Below are positions 8,006 to 18,196 of a stretch of DNA of 64,000 nucleotides, piece by piece. The notes under the pieces were generated by a model. That model saw only the letters and a program-made list of their open reading frames with translations, was not told the origin of the DNA and made no database searches. The DNA is from Rhizobium sp. FY34 (GTDB taxonomy: Bacteria > Pseudomonadota > Alphaproteobacteria > Rhizobiales > Rhizobiaceae). The stretch is taken from NCBI RefSeq assembly GCF_005222845.1, contig NZ_STFZ01000036.1:456255-520254 (forward strand), read 5' to 3'. The translations under genes were made by a program, and so were the position numbers. Position 1 is the first letter of the stretch, and each line of letters begins with the position of its first letter.

Positions 8006-9049
8006 ATGGACTCTTTTTTCCTGACCTATCTCTGGCCGGCGATCGTGATGATCGGGCAGTCCCTGTTGCTGCTGGTCTGCCTGCTCGTCTTCATCGCTTA
8101 TATCCTGCTCGCAGACCGCAAGATCTGGGCTGCCGTCCAGCTGCGCCGCGGCCCCAATGTCGTTGGTCCGTGGGGGCTGTTCCAGTCCTTTGCAGATCTT
8201 TTGAAGTTCGTCTTCAAGGAGCCGATCATTCCGGCCGGCGCCAACAAGGGCGTTTTCCTGCTGGCGCCTCTCGTCTCGGTGACGCTGGCTCTCGCCACCT
8301 GGGCCGTCATCCCATTCAACGAGAACTGGGTGATTGCCAATGTGAATGTCGGCATTCTCTATGTACTTGCCATCTCCTCGCTGGAAGTCTACGGCGTCAT
8401 CATGGCCGGCTGGGCGTCGAACTCGAAATATCCCTTCCTCGGCGCGCTGCGTTCGGCCGCGCAGATGGTGTCCTATGAAGTCTCGATCGGCTTCGTCATC
8501 GTCACTGTTCTGCTCTGCGTCGGTTCGCTGAACCTCAGCGATATCGTGCTGGCTCAGAAGGATGGTATCGGAACTGCCGTCGGCCTGCCGTCGTCCTTCC
8601 TCGACTGGCACTGGCTCGTGCTCTTCCCGATGTTCGTGATCTTCTTCATCTCGGGCCTGGCTGAAACCAACCGTCCGCCTTTCGATCTTCCGGAAGCCGA
8701 ATCGGAACTCGTGGCCGGTTACATGGTCGAGTATGGCTCGGCACCGTACATGATGCTGATGCTCAGCGAATATGCGGCCATCCTGCTCATCTGCGCGCTC
8801 ACCACCATTCTTTTCCTTGGTGGATGGCTGCCCCCGGTCGATGTATGGTTCCTCAATTGGGTTCCGGGCATCATCTGGTTCATTCTGAAAGGAACTCTCG
8901 TCTTCTTCATGTTCGCCATGGTGAAGGCCTTCGTTCCGCGCTATCGCTATGACCAGCTCATGCGTCTCGGCTGGAAGGTGTTCCTGCCGCTGTCTCTCGC
9001 AATGGTTATCATTACTGCATTCGTACTCAAGCTGACGGCCGGCGCCTGA
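8006..9049 (+). CDS. nuoH: NADH-quinone oxidoreductase subunit H
   Basis: 347-residue membrane subunit of complex I that links the peripheral arm to the membrane arm and forms part of the quinone channel. About eight hydrophobic helices are visible. The conserved loops RRGPNVVGPWGLFQSFAD and ETNRPPFDLPEAESELVAGY are diagnostic. ATG 8006 (MDSFFLTYLWP) is preceded by AAAGG at 7991-7995 and gives the usual length; a TTG three codons upstream is less likely. Confidence 0.98.
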   Translation: MDSFFLTYLWPAIVMIGQSLLLLVCLLVFIAYILLADRKIWAAVQLRRGPNVVGPWGLFQSFADLLKFVFKEPIIPAGANKGVFLLAPLVSVTLALATWAVIPFNENWVIANVNVGILYVLAISSLEVYGVIMAGWASNSKYPFLGALRSAAQMVSYEVSIGFVIVTVLLCVGSLNLSDIVLAQKDGIGTAVGLPSSFLDWHWLVLFPMFVIFFISGLAETNRPPFDLPEAESELVAGYMVEYGSAPYMMLMLSEYAAILLICALTTILFLGGWLPPVDVWFLNWVPGIIWFILKGTLVFFMFAMVKAFVPRYRYDQLMRLGWKVFLPLSLAMVIITAFVLKLTAGA

Positions 9050-9086
9050 TTTTTGGCGCCCCGTCCGGCTCAGTTGGAGATTATCA

Positions 9087-9578
9087 ATGGCAAGTCTGGC
9101 ACAGACCGTCAGTTCGCTGTTTCTGAAGGAATTCGTCTCGGCATTCTTCCTGTCGATGCGCTATTTCTTCAAGCCGAAGGCCACGATCAACTATCCGTTC
9201 GAGAAGGGCCCGGTTTCGCCGCGCTTTCGGGGTGAGCATGCGCTGCGGCGCTACCCGAACGGCGAAGAGCGTTGCATTGCCTGCAAGCTGTGCGAAGCCA
9301 TCTGTCCGGCACAGGCCATCACCATCGAAGCCGGTCCGCGCCGCAATGACGGCACGCGCCGCACGGTGCGCTACGATATCGACATGGTGAAGTGCATCTA
9401 TTGCGGTTTCTGCCAGGAAGCCTGCCCGGTCGATGCCATCGTGGAAGGTCCGAACTTCGAGTTCTCGACCGAGACCCGCGAGGAGCTTTATTTCGACAAG
9501 CAGCGCCTGCTCGACAATGGCGACCGTTGGGAGCGCGAAATCGCCCGCAACATGTCGATCGATGCACCGTATCGCTGA
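9087..9578 (+). CDS. nuoI: NADH-quinone oxidoreductase subunit I
   Basis: 163-residue ferredoxin-like (TYKY) subunit that carries the two [4Fe-4S] clusters N6a and N6b between NuoG and NuoB. Both ligand sets are plain: CIACKLCEAICP and CIYCGFCQEACP. The amphipathic N-terminus (residues 1-35) is the membrane-contacting helix of the family. It lies 37 bp after nuoH. The 122-bp gap to nuoJ holds no gene. Confidence 0.98.
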   Translation: MASLAQTVSSLFLKEFVSAFFLSMRYFFKPKATINYPFEKGPVSPRFRGEHALRRYPNGEERCIACKLCEAICPAQAITIEAGPRRNDGTRRTVRYDIDMVKCIYCGFCQEACPVDAIVEGPNFEFSTETREELYFDKQRLLDNGDRWEREIARNMSIDAPYR

Positions 9579-9700
9579 TTGAACGACACTTTCGGCGCGC
9601 TTGCGCCGGATCGATCACAAGCATGGGCCTGGCCGGTATCGACCGCCAGGTTTTGATGGTGGGGGACAGGCCTCACCGGGGATGACGAAAAGGCACCACC

Positions 9701-10315
9701 ATGGGTTTGCAGGCTGTTTTCTTCTATTTGTTCGCCTTCGTCGCGGTGGCGTCGGCGTTCATGGTCATCTCGGCCAGGAACCCGGTGCATTCCGTGCTCT
9801 TCCTGATCCTGGTGTTTTTCAACGCCGCCGGGTTGTTCCTTCTTACGGGCGCCGAGTTCCTCGCGATGATCCTCCTCGTCGTCTATATCGGCGCCGTGGC
9901 GGTTCTCTTCCTCTTCGTCGTGATGATGCTCGATATCGATTTTGCCGAACTGCGGTCCGGCATTCTGCACTATGCGCCGATCGGTGCGTTGGTCGGGCTC
10001 GTCCTTGCCGCTGAACTGATCTTTGTCGTCGGTCGCTCGGTTCTGACGCCGGAAGCGGAAAAGGCGATCACCATGCCGATCCCGTCACCGGAGGTGCGCA
10101 CCAATACGGCCGCACTCGGCGACGTGCTCTACACACATTACGTTTACTTCTTCCAGGTTTCGGGCCTCATCCTGCTCGTCGCGATGATTGGTGCGATCGT
10201 GCTGACGCTGCGTCACCGGGAGAACATCAAGCGCCAGGACATTTCCAAGCAGGTGGCCCGCACGCCGGCCACCGCCGTCGAAGTGGTCAAGGTCAAGCCT
10301 GGCCAGGGTCTCTGA
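9701..10315 (+). CDS. nuoJ: NADH-quinone oxidoreductase subunit J
   Basis: 204-residue membrane subunit (ND6 type) with five hydrophobic helices. The segment GAEFLAMILLVVYIGAVAVL (about residues 48-67) is the conserved helix with the pi-bulge that takes part in coupling. The hydrophilic C-terminal tail (about 170-204) faces the cytoplasm. Its place between nuoI and nuoK is the standard order. Confidence 0.97.
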   Translation: MGLQAVFFYLFAFVAVASAFMVISARNPVHSVLFLILVFFNAAGLFLLTGAEFLAMILLVVYIGAVAVLFLFVVMMLDIDFAELRSGILHYAPIGALVGLVLAAELIFVVGRSVLTPEAEKAITMPIPSPEVRTNTAALGDVLYTHYVYFFQVSGLILLVAMIGAIVLTLRHRENIKRQDISKQVARTPATAVEVVKVKPGQGL

Positions 10316-10339
10316 GCGCGCGATCAAGGAACAGCGAAT

Positions 10340-10648
10340 ATGGAAATCGGACTTTCTCATTACCTGACCGTCAGCGCGATCCTTTTCACGATCGGCATTT
10401 TCGGCATCTTCCTCAACCGGAAGAACGTCATCATCATCCTGATGTCGATCGAGCTCATTCTCCTGTCGGTCAACCTGAACATGATCGCGTTCTCGTCTTT
10501 CCTCAACGACATTGTCGGTCAGGTCTTCGCGCTGTTCATTCTCACCGTTGCGGCTGCGGAAGCCGCCATCGGTCTTGCAATTCTCGTCGTCTTCTACCGC
10601 AACCGCGGCTCCATCGCGGTTGAAGACGTCAATATGATGAAGGGCTGA
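10340..10648 (+). CDS. nuoK: NADH-quinone oxidoreductase subunit K
   Basis: 102-residue membrane subunit (ND4L type) with three transmembrane helices. Two buried glutamates important for proton transfer appear in SIELILLSVN (helix 2) and AAAEAAIGLA (helix 3). Length and order are those of the family. It ends 7 bp before nuoL. Confidence 0.98.
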   Translation: MEIGLSHYLTVSAILFTIGIFGIFLNRKNVIIILMSIELILLSVNLNMIAFSSFLNDIVGQVFALFILTVAAAEAAIGLAILVVFYRNRGSIAVEDVNMMKG

Positions 10649-10655
10649 TCAGGTC

Positions 10656-12656
10656 ATGATCTACAAGGCTATCGTCTTTCTTCCCCTGATCGGCTTCCTG
10701 ATCGCCGGCCTTTTCGGCCGCTCGATCGGCGCCAAGGCATCGGAATATGTCACCAGCGGTCTGATGATCGTTGTCGCCATCCTGTCCTGGATCGTCTTCT
10801 TCGACGTGGCCATGGCACATGGTTCGGGCCATGATGTGATCAAGGTCTCGGTTCTGCGCTGGGTGCAGTCCGGCGGTCTCGATTTCGAATGGGCGTTCCG
10901 CATCGACACGCTGACGGCGGTGATGTTCGTCGTCGTCAACACGGTCTCGACGCTCGTCCATCTCTATTCGATCGGCTACATGCATCACGATCCGCATCGG
11001 CCGCGCTTCTTCGCCTATCTGTCGCTGTTCACCTTCGCCATGCTGATGCTGGTCACCTCCGACAACCTGGCGCAGATGTTCTTCGGCTGGGAAGGCGTGG
11101 GTCTGGCCTCCTATCTGCTCATCGGTTTCTGGTACAAGAAGCCGTCGGCCTCGGCTGCCGCCATGAAGGCCTTCATCGTCAACCGCGTCGGTGACTTTGG
11201 TTTCGTGCTCGGCATTTCCGGCATCTTCGTCCTGTTCGGCTCGATCAATTTCGAAACGATCTTTGCCACGGCCCAGTCCTATCTGCCGGCTGAAGGTGCC
11301 GCAGATGCCGGTCAGGTCGTCATCAACCTCTTCGGCATGCATCTCGACAAGGGCCATGCGCTGACGGGCATCTGCTTGCTGCTGTTCATGGGTGCCATGG
11401 GCAAGTCGGCGCAGTTCCTGCTGCATACCTGGCTGCCGGATGCCATGGAAGGCCCGACCCCGGTCTCGGCTCTCATCCATGCCGCAACCATGGTCACCGC
11501 CGGCGTCTTCCTCGTCGCCCGCATGTCGCCGGTGTTCGAATTGTCGCCGGATGCGCTGACCGTCGTGACCCTTATCGGTGCGATCACCGCTTTCTTTGCC
11601 GCGACCGTCGGTCTCGTCCAGAACGACATCAAGCGCGTCATCGCCTATTCGACCTGTTCGCAGCTCGGCTACATGTTCGTGGCGCTCGGTCTTGGTGCCT
11701 ATGGCGCTGCCGTCTTCCATCTCTTCACGCACGCCTTCTTCAAGGCGCTGCTGTTCCTCGGCGCCGGCTCCGTCATCCATGCCGTCGATGGCGAGCAGGA
11801 CATGCGTTACATGGGTGGCCTGCGCAAGCACATACCCTATACGTTCTGGGCCATGACCATCGGCACGCTGGCGCTGACCGGCGTGGGCATTCCGGGTACG
11901 ATGCTGGGCTTTGCCGGCTTCTTCTCCAAGGATGTCATCATCGAATCGGCCTATGCCTCGCATACCGGCGTTGCAAGCTTTGCATTCACGCTTTTGGTGA
12001 TCGCTGCCCTGTTCACCAGCTTCTACTCCTGGCGTCTGGCCTTCCTCACCTTCTTCGGCAAGCCGCGCGCCTCGTCGGATGTCATGCATCATGTGCATGA
12101 AAGCCCGATGATCATGCTGTTCCCGCTCGCGGTTCTGACCGTCGGTGCCATTTTTGCGGGCGTCGTCTTCGAAGGCTATTTCTTCGGCCATCATTATGCT
12201 GAATTCTGGAAGGGCGCTTTGTTCACCCTGCCGGATAACCAGATCCTCGAAGAGTTCCACCATGTGCCGCTCTGGGTGAAGTGGAGCCCGTTTGCCGCCA
12301 TGCTCACCGGTTTCGTCACGGCCTGGTATATGTATATCAAGTCGCCCTCGACACCGAAGCGCCTGGCCGAAAACCACCGCGTCCTCTACCAGTTCCTCCT
12401 GAACAAGTGGTATTTCGACGAACTCTACGATTTCCTCTTCGTTCGTTCCGCCAAGGCACTCGGCCGCTTCCTGTGGAAGAAGGGTGACGTCGCCGTCATC
12501 GACGCCTATGGCCCGAACGGCATTGCCGCCCGTGTTGCAGATATTACCCGCGGTGTCGTCCGCCTGCAGTCCGGATACCTTTATCACTATGCGTTCGCGA
12601 TGCTGATTGGCGTCGCAGCCCTCGTCACCTGGATGATGCTCGGGAGTGCCCTCTGA
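10656..12656 (+). CDS. nuoL: NADH-quinone oxidoreductase subunit L
   Basis: 666-residue antiporter-like proton-pumping subunit at the distal end of complex I. The proton-conducting core includes FFGWEGVGLASYLLIGFW (conserved glutamate), HTWLPDAMEGPTPVSALIHA and DIKRVIAYSTCSQLGYM. The long C-terminal part includes the lateral helix that runs along the membrane arm. Its stop overlaps the nuoM start (ATGA), indicating coupled translation. Confidence 0.98.
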   Translation: MIYKAIVFLPLIGFLIAGLFGRSIGAKASEYVTSGLMIVVAILSWIVFFDVAMAHGSGHDVIKVSVLRWVQSGGLDFEWAFRIDTLTAVMFVVVNTVSTLVHLYSIGYMHHDPHRPRFFAYLSLFTFAMLMLVTSDNLAQMFFGWEGVGLASYLLIGFWYKKPSASAAAMKAFIVNRVGDFGFVLGISGIFVLFGSINFETIFATAQSYLPAEGAADAGQVVINLFGMHLDKGHALTGICLLLFMGAMGKSAQFLLHTWLPDAMEGPTPVSALIHAATMVTAGVFLVARMSPVFELSPDALTVVTLIGAITAFFAATVGLVQNDIKRVIAYSTCSQLGYMFVALGLGAYGAAVFHLFTHAFFKALLFLGAGSVIHAVDGEQDMRYMGGLRKHIPYTFWAMTIGTLALTGVGIPGTMLGFAGFFSKDVIIESAYASHTGVASFAFTLLVIAALFTSFYSWRLAFLTFFGKPRASSDVMHHVHESPMIMLFPLAVLTVGAIFAGVVFEGYFFGHHYAEFWKGALFTLPDNQILEEFHHVPLWVKWSPFAAMLTGFVTAWYMYIKSPSTPKRLAENHRVLYQFLLNKWYFDELYDFLFVRSAKALGRFLWKKGDVAVIDAYGPNGIAARVADITRGVVRLQSGYLYHYAFAMLIGVAALVTWMMLGSAL

Positions 12657-14167
12657 TGACCGATTGGCCGATTCTCTCCACGGTCACCTTCCTGCCGCTG
12701 GTCGGTGTATTGCTTCTCCTGCTCACGCGGGAGGATGGCCCTTTCGGCCGTCGCAATATCCTCAACGTCTCGCTGCTCACGACCGTCTTCACCTTCGTCG
12801 TCTCGCTGTTCATCTGGATCGGGTTTGACAATTCCAATCCCGGCTTCCAGATGGTCGAAAAGCACTCCTGGCTTGGCACCGGCATTTCCTACCATCTTGG
12901 CGTCGATGGCATTTCCATGTTGTTCGTCATCCTGACGACCTTCCTGATGCCATTCTGCGTGCTGGCCTCCTGGGACAGTATCCAGAAGCGCCTGAAGGAA
13001 TACATGATCGCCTTCCTTCTCCTGGAAGTCGTCATGGTCGGCGTGTTCGTCTCGCTGGATATCGTTCTCTTCTACGTCTTCTTCGAAGCGACGCTGGTAC
13101 CGATGTTCATCATCATCGGCGTCTGGGGCGGCAAGGATCGCGTCTACGCCTCCTACAAATTCTTCCTCTATACACTGCTCGGCTCGGTGCTGATGATGCT
13201 CGCCATCATGGCCATGTACTGGCAGGCGGGCACTACGGATATCACCGAACTGTTGAAGTTCGGCTTCCCGGCCGGCATGCAGACCTGGCTCTGGCTTGCC
13301 TTCTTCGCCTCCTTTGCGGTGAAGATGCCGATGTGGCCGGTTCATACCTGGCTGCCGGATGCGCACGTGCAGGCGCCGACCGCAGGCTCGGTGATCCTGG
13401 CCGGCGTCATGCTGAAGCTCGGCGGTTATGGCTTCATCCGCTTTTCGCTCGCCATGTTCCCGCTGGCTTCGGAACACTTTGCGCCTTTCGTCTTCGGCCT
13501 CTCGGTTCTTGCCATCATCTACACCTCGCTGGTGGCGCTGATGCAGGAAGACATCAAGAAGCTGATCGCCTATTCGTCCGTCGCCCATATGGGCTATGTG
13601 ACCATGGGCATTTTCGCGGCCAACCAGCAGGGTCTGCAGGGCGCTATCTTCCAGATGCTGTCGCATGGCATCGTGTCTGGTGCGCTGTTCCTCTGCGTCG
13701 GCGTGATCTATGATCGCCTGCATACCCGCGACATCGCGGCCTATGGCGGCCTCGTCAACAATATGCCGAAATATGCCGTTGCCTTCATGATTCTCACCAT
13801 GGCCAATGTCGGTCTGCCCGGCACGTCTGGTTTCGTCGGCGAGTTCCTGACGATCATCGGCATCTTCCGGGTCAATACCTGGGTGGCGCTATTTGCCGCC
13901 ACGGGCGTCATCCTTTCCGCATCCTACGCGCTCTGGCTCTATCGCCGGGTCATCTTCGGCGCGCTGGAAAAGGAAAGCCTGAAGGGCCTGCTCGACCTCA
14001 ACACCCGCGAAAAGATCATTCTCTATCCGCTGGTTGCCCTGACGATCTTCTTCGGCGTCTATCCGGCCCCGGTCTTTGATGCGACCGCTGCCTCGGTGGA
14101 CTTGCTGGTCAATAACTACTCTGCTGCCCTGCAGGCCGCTGAGAAACTTGCACTCGTAGTGCACTGA
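12656..14167 (+). CDS. nuoM: NADH-quinone oxidoreductase subunit M
   Basis: 503-residue antiporter-like proton-pumping subunit (ND4 type) with about 14 helices. Conserved segments include FFEATLVPMFIIIGVWGG, HTWLPDAHVQAPTAGSVILA and DIKKLIAYSSVAHMGYV, which carry the essential Glu and Lys residues. Length is normal. It follows nuoL with a 1-base overlap and precedes nuoN by 18 bp. Confidence 0.98.
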   Translation: MTDWPILSTVTFLPLVGVLLLLLTREDGPFGRRNILNVSLLTTVFTFVVSLFIWIGFDNSNPGFQMVEKHSWLGTGISYHLGVDGISMLFVILTTFLMPFCVLASWDSIQKRLKEYMIAFLLLEVVMVGVFVSLDIVLFYVFFEATLVPMFIIIGVWGGKDRVYASYKFFLYTLLGSVLMMLAIMAMYWQAGTTDITELLKFGFPAGMQTWLWLAFFASFAVKMPMWPVHTWLPDAHVQAPTAGSVILAGVMLKLGGYGFIRFSLAMFPLASEHFAPFVFGLSVLAIIYTSLVALMQEDIKKLIAYSSVAHMGYVTMGIFAANQQGLQGAIFQMLSHGIVSGALFLCVGVIYDRLHTRDIAAYGGLVNNMPKYAVAFMILTMANVGLPGTSGFVGEFLTIIGIFRVNTWVALFAATGVILSASYALWLYRRVIFGALEKESLKGLLDLNTREKIILYPLVALTIFFGVYPAPVFDATAASVDLLVNNYSAALQAAEKLALVVH

Positions 14168-14185
14168 GACGGGACACGACTGGAC

Positions 14186-15628
14186 ATGACTGCTGAAATC
14201 CTCCTCGCGAGCCTGCAGATCTCGATGCCCGAGCTGATCCTTGCGGTCGGCGCGCTGGCGCTCCTGATGATCGGCGTCTTCTCGGGCGACCGGTCGGCAC
14301 CGACGGTTACCGGGCTTGCCGTGGCGATCCTGATCGCCGCGGGCCTCTGGCTCGTTCTCGTTCCAACCTCCGGCGAAGCCTGGAACGGCGCCTTCATCCT
14401 CGATCCCTTCAGCCGCTATATGAAGGTCCTCGCGCTTGTCGGTTCGATCACCGCCATGGTGATGACGGTCGGTAATGCGCGCTCCGAGCAGCTCGATCGT
14501 TTCGAGTTCCCGGTTCTTCTCGTGCTGGCCACGCTCGGCATGATGCTGCTGATTTCGGCCAATGATCTTATTGCGCTCTATCTCGGCCTCGAACTGATGT
14601 CGCTGGCGCTCTATGTCGTGGCGGCCATCAACCGTGACAGCCTGCGCTCCACGGAAGCGGGTCTCAAATATTTCGTTCTCGGCGCCCTGTCGTCGGGCAT
14701 GCTTCTCTATGGCATGTCGCTGATCTACGGCTTCACCGGCAATACCGGTTTTGACGAGATTGCCGCCGTGCTGACCTCTGAAACCCGCTCGCTGGGCGTG
14801 GTCTTCGGCCTCGTCTTCATCCTAGCCGGTCTGTCCTTCAAGATTTCCGCTGTTCCCTTCCACATGTGGACGCCGGACGTTTACGAAGGCGCGCCGACCC
14901 CGGTCACCGCCTTCTTCGCCTCGGGCCCCAAGGTTGCGGCCATGGCCGTCCTCGTGCGCGTCGTGTCGGATGCTTTCATGCCGGCCTTTGCCGATTGGCA
15001 GCAGGTTGTCGTATTCATCTCGATTGCCTCCATGCTGCTCGGTTCCTTTGCCGCTATCGGCCAGAAGAACATCAAGCGACTGATGGCCTATTCTTCGATC
15101 GGCCACATGGGCTATGCGCTGGTCGGTCTTGCCGCCGGCTCTGAAACGGGTGTGTCGGGCGTGGCGCTCTACATGCTGATCTACATGGTCATGACGCTGG
15201 GTACCTTTGCCTGCATCATGGCGATGCGTCGCAAGGATGGTGGCAGCGTTGAAAGCATCAGCGATCTGGCAGGCCTCGCAGCGACAAAGCCCTTCATGGC
15301 GCTCGTCATGACGGCGCTGATGTTTTCGCTGGCCGGCATTCCGCCGCTTGCCGGGTTCTTTGCCAAGTATTTCGTCTTCGTCGCCGCCATTGAAGCCAAG
15401 CTCTATGCGCTGGCCATTATCGGCGTGCTCTCCTCGGTTGTTGGCGCTTACTATTATATCCGCGTCATCAAGGTGATGTGGTTCGATGAGCCGAATGGCG
15501 AATTCGGTCGCACGGCCGGTGAACTGCGCCTCGTCTTCGGCCTGTCCGGCCTGTTCGTCACCGCCTATGTTCTGTTTGGTGGGCCGCTCGGCACGGCTGC
15601 AACCGCCGCTGCAAGGTCGTTCTTTTGA
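14186..15628 (+). CDS. nuoN: NADH-quinone oxidoreductase subunit N
   Basis: 480-residue antiporter-like subunit (ND2 type), the last complex I gene of the operon. It shows LYLGLELMSLALYV, HMWTPDVYEGAPTPVTAFFA and NIKRLMAYSSIGHMGYALVG. The stop codon overlaps the putative birA start, so birA is probably read from the same transcript. Confidence 0.98.
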   Translation: MTAEILLASLQISMPELILAVGALALLMIGVFSGDRSAPTVTGLAVAILIAAGLWLVLVPTSGEAWNGAFILDPFSRYMKVLALVGSITAMVMTVGNARSEQLDRFEFPVLLVLATLGMMLLISANDLIALYLGLELMSLALYVVAAINRDSLRSTEAGLKYFVLGALSSGMLLYGMSLIYGFTGNTGFDEIAAVLTSETRSLGVVFGLVFILAGLSFKISAVPFHMWTPDVYEGAPTPVTAFFASGPKVAAMAVLVRVVSDAFMPAFADWQQVVVFISIASMLLGSFAAIGQKNIKRLMAYSSIGHMGYALVGLAAGSETGVSGVALYMLIYMVMTLGTFACIMAMRRKDGGSVESISDLAGLAATKPFMALVMTALMFSLAGIPPLAGFFAKYFVFVAAIEAKLYALAIIGVLSSVVGAYYYIRVIKVMWFDEPNGEFGRTAGELRLVFGLSGLFVTAYVLFGGPLGTAATAAARSFF

Positions 15629-16389
15629 GTGTGACGCCCGGAGGGAGCCGCTACTCCCTCGACGCCTTTCGCCACGAGGCGCTGGGCGAGACGACTTCGA
15701 CGAATACGGAATGCCTGGCCCGTGCCAGGCTGGGTGATCCGGGGCATCTCTGGATCACCGCCGACCGCCAGACGGCAGGCCGTGGCCGCCGCGGCCGCGC
15801 CTGGACCTCTGAAACTGGCAATCTTTACGCATCCCTGTTACTGATCGATGCAGCACCACCGGAACTGCTGGGCTCTCTGCCGCTTGCCGTTTCGCTGGCC
15901 GTTTATGGCGCGCTGCGCTGCGTGCTGCCGTTGACGGCCGAACCACTTGAGATCAAATGGCCGAATGACGTTCTGATCGGCCGCAAGAAGTCCTGTGGCA
16001 TCCTTCTGGAATCGGAAGGTCTTGCAGATGGCCGCCGTGCAGTGGTTCTCGGTATCGGCATCAATATCCGCCATCGGCCGGATGATGCGCCCTATGGTGT
16101 TACCTCGCTGCAGGAACAGGGCTGCCATATTTCAGCTGACGAACTGTTCTCCTACCTCTTTCGTGAGATGGCCGAGGTGCTGGAGGCTTGGGACGAGGGC
16201 AGGGCGGTCAAGCTGGTCACGGCGCGCTGGCGAGACGCTGCCTGCGGAATTGGGCAGCCAATCCGTGTCAATCTGCCGGATCGCTCCATAGACGGGCGTT
16301 TTGCCGGTATCGATGATCAGGGACTTCTGATACTCGATACCGGAGATCGCGTGATGTCCATTGCCGCCGGCGATGTGTTCTATCTTTGA
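15625..16389 (+). CDS. birA: Biotin--[acetyl-CoA-carboxylase] ligase
   Basis: About 250-residue biotin protein ligase that activates biotin with ATP and transfers it to the carboxylase carrier AccB, whose gene is at 61466-61936. The biotin/AMP loop GRGRRGRAW and the motif KWPNDVLIG are visible. There is no N-terminal helix-turn-helix, so this is the non-regulatory class I form. The start is uncertain: TTG 15625 overlaps the nuoN stop, and GTG 15631 is in frame two codons on. Its place directly after nuoN is common in alphaproteobacteria. Confidence 0.93.
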   Translation: MSVTPGGSRYSLDAFRHEALGETTSTNTECLARARLGDPGHLWITADRQTAGRGRRGRAWTSETGNLYASLLLIDAAPPELLGSLPLAVSLAVYGALRCVLPLTAEPLEIKWPNDVLIGRKKSCGILLESEGLADGRRAVVLGIGINIRHRPDDAPYGVTSLQEQGCHISADELFSYLFREMAEVLEAWDEGRAVKLVTARWRDAACGIGQPIRVNLPDRSIDGRFAGIDDQGLLILDTGDRVMSIAAGDVFYL

Positions 16390-16420
16390 TAATGACGACC
16401 CTTTACAGTGAAATGAGTGA

Positions 16421-18091
16421 ATGATGGCAAAACAGGACGAACTGGTATTTCTGCCGCTGGGCGGAGTTGGCGAGATCGGTATGAATCTCGCCCTCTATGG
16501 CTATGGCCCGGCCGCGCAACGCCAGTGGATCATGGTTGATTGCGGCGTGACCTTTGCCGGTCCGGAATTGCCGGGTGTTGACCTGATCCTGCCCGATATC
16601 CGTTTTCTCGCCAAGCAGCGCGACCGGTTGAAGGGCATCATCATCACTCATGCGCATGAAGACCATTACGGCGCGTTGAACGATCTGTGGCCGGGCTTGA
16701 ACGTGCCCGTCTATGCCTCGCCATTTACGGCCGGCATGCTGGAAGCCAAACGAGATTATGAAGGCTCGCGGGCGGAAATCCCGATTACGATTTTCCAGGC
16801 CGGCGACCGCATCAATGTCGGCCCCTTCGAAATCGAGGCAATCGGGGTGAACCACTCGATCCCCGAACCCATGTCGCTTGTCATCCGCACGCCGCTTGGC
16901 AATCTCGTGCATACGGGCGACTGGAAGATCGATGCGCATCCCTCGCTCGGCCCGTTGACCGATGAGGCTCGTTTCCGCGCCGTTGGCGACGAAGGTGTTC
17001 TGGCGCTGATGTGCGACAGTACCAATGCCATGCGCGAAGGCGTGTCGCCCTCCGAGGAAGAAGTATCGGAAGGCCTGCGCAAGGTCATCGAAAGTGCCGA
17101 AGGCCGGGTCGCCATCACCACCTTCTCCTCCAATGTCGGGCGTATCCGCTCTATTGCCCTGGCGGCAGAGGCTGCCGGTCGCGAGGTGTTGCTGCTCGGT
17201 TCCTCGCTGAAGCGCGTCGTCAATGTCGCGCGTGACCTCGGCATCATGGAAGGGATCAAGCCCTTCATCGCCGAGGATGAATATGGCTATATCCCACGTG
17301 ACAAGGTGGTGGTCATCCTCACCGGCAGCCAGGGCGAAGCGCGTGCAGCGCTTGCCAAGCTCTCGCGAGACGAGATGCGCCATGTGGCGCTGACCTCTGG
17401 CGATACGGTTGTGTTTTCCTCACGCTCCATTCCCGGCAATGAAAAGGCCATTCTGGAGATCATGAACGGCCTGATCGAGCAGGGCGTCAAGATCGTGACC
17501 GATGCCCAGGCGCTGGTGCATGTGTCGGGCCATCCGCGCCGGAACGAACTTCTGAAAATGTATGAGTGGATCCGCCCGGAGGTTCTGGTTCCCGTGCATG
17601 GCGAAGCAGCCCATCTGACGGCCCAGGCCACGCTTGGCCTTGGAGCCGGTATCAAGACCGTGCCGAAAGTGCGCAACGGCAATCTGCTGCGTCTGGCGCC
17701 TGGCCCAGTGCAGGTGGTCGAAGATATTCCGCATGGCCGTATCTACAAGGATGGCAAGCTGATCGGCGATCTTGATGAAATGGGTATTTCAGATCGCAAG
17801 AAGCTCTCCTATGTGGGGCATGTGGCCGTCAATATCCTGCTGGATAGCCGCTTGGATTTCCTCGCCGATCCCGATGTCGAGGCCTATGGCCTGCCGGAAC
17901 TCGATGACGAGGGCGAGAGCATGGTCGATACGCTCTATGATGCGGTGCTGGGCGCAGTGGAAAGCATTCCGCGCAGCCGCCGCAAGGATCTCGAGACCTT
18001 GCGCGAGGCCGTGCGCCGCGCGGTGCGCTCGACGGCCAACACCGCCTGGGGCAAAAAGCCTGTCGTCACGGTTTTTGTCAGCAAGGTGTGA
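16421..18091 (+). CDS. rnj: Ribonuclease J
   Basis: 556-residue metallo-beta-lactamase/beta-CASP nuclease that processes and degrades RNA with 5'-exonuclease and endonuclease activity. The metal-binding motif HAHEDHYGAL lies at about residues 74-83. Further conserved segments are VHTGDWKID, LMCDSTNA and, in the beta-CASP part, VHVSGHPRRNEL and PVHGEAAHL. The C-terminal domain (after about residue 450) is present. Two adjacent ATG codons mark the start. It follows birA by 31 bp. Confidence 0.95.
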   Translation: MMAKQDELVFLPLGGVGEIGMNLALYGYGPAAQRQWIMVDCGVTFAGPELPGVDLILPDIRFLAKQRDRLKGIIITHAHEDHYGALNDLWPGLNVPVYASPFTAGMLEAKRDYEGSRAEIPITIFQAGDRINVGPFEIEAIGVNHSIPEPMSLVIRTPLGNLVHTGDWKIDAHPSLGPLTDEARFRAVGDEGVLALMCDSTNAMREGVSPSEEEVSEGLRKVIESAEGRVAITTFSSNVGRIRSIALAAEAAGREVLLLGSSLKRVVNVARDLGIMEGIKPFIAEDEYGYIPRDKVVVILTGSQGEARAALAKLSRDEMRHVALTSGDTVVFSSRSIPGNEKAILEIMNGLIEQGVKIVTDAQALVHVSGHPRRNELLKMYEWIRPEVLVPVHGEAAHLTAQATLGLGAGIKTVPKVRNGNLLRLAPGPVQVVEDIPHGRIYKDGKLIGDLDEMGISDRKKLSYVGHVAVNILLDSRLDFLADPDVEAYGLPELDDEGESMVDTLYDAVLGAVESIPRSRRKDLETLREAVRRAVRSTANTAWGKKPVVTVFVSKV

Positions 18092-18196
18092 TGACAAGGT
18101 GAGGGGGACTGGCGACAGACCCCTTCCTTCCTTCGCATGCTGTTGTCCTCGGAGTATCGCGCCGGTTGATACTGTCTGTTTCACGGGAGGAAAGTC

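Noticed and set aside
10629..12587. 652-codon open frame on the minus strand antisense to nuoL
   Set aside because: Its translation is rich in Asp, Glu, His and Gln without family features, and it mirrors the codon bias of the strongly supported nuoL.
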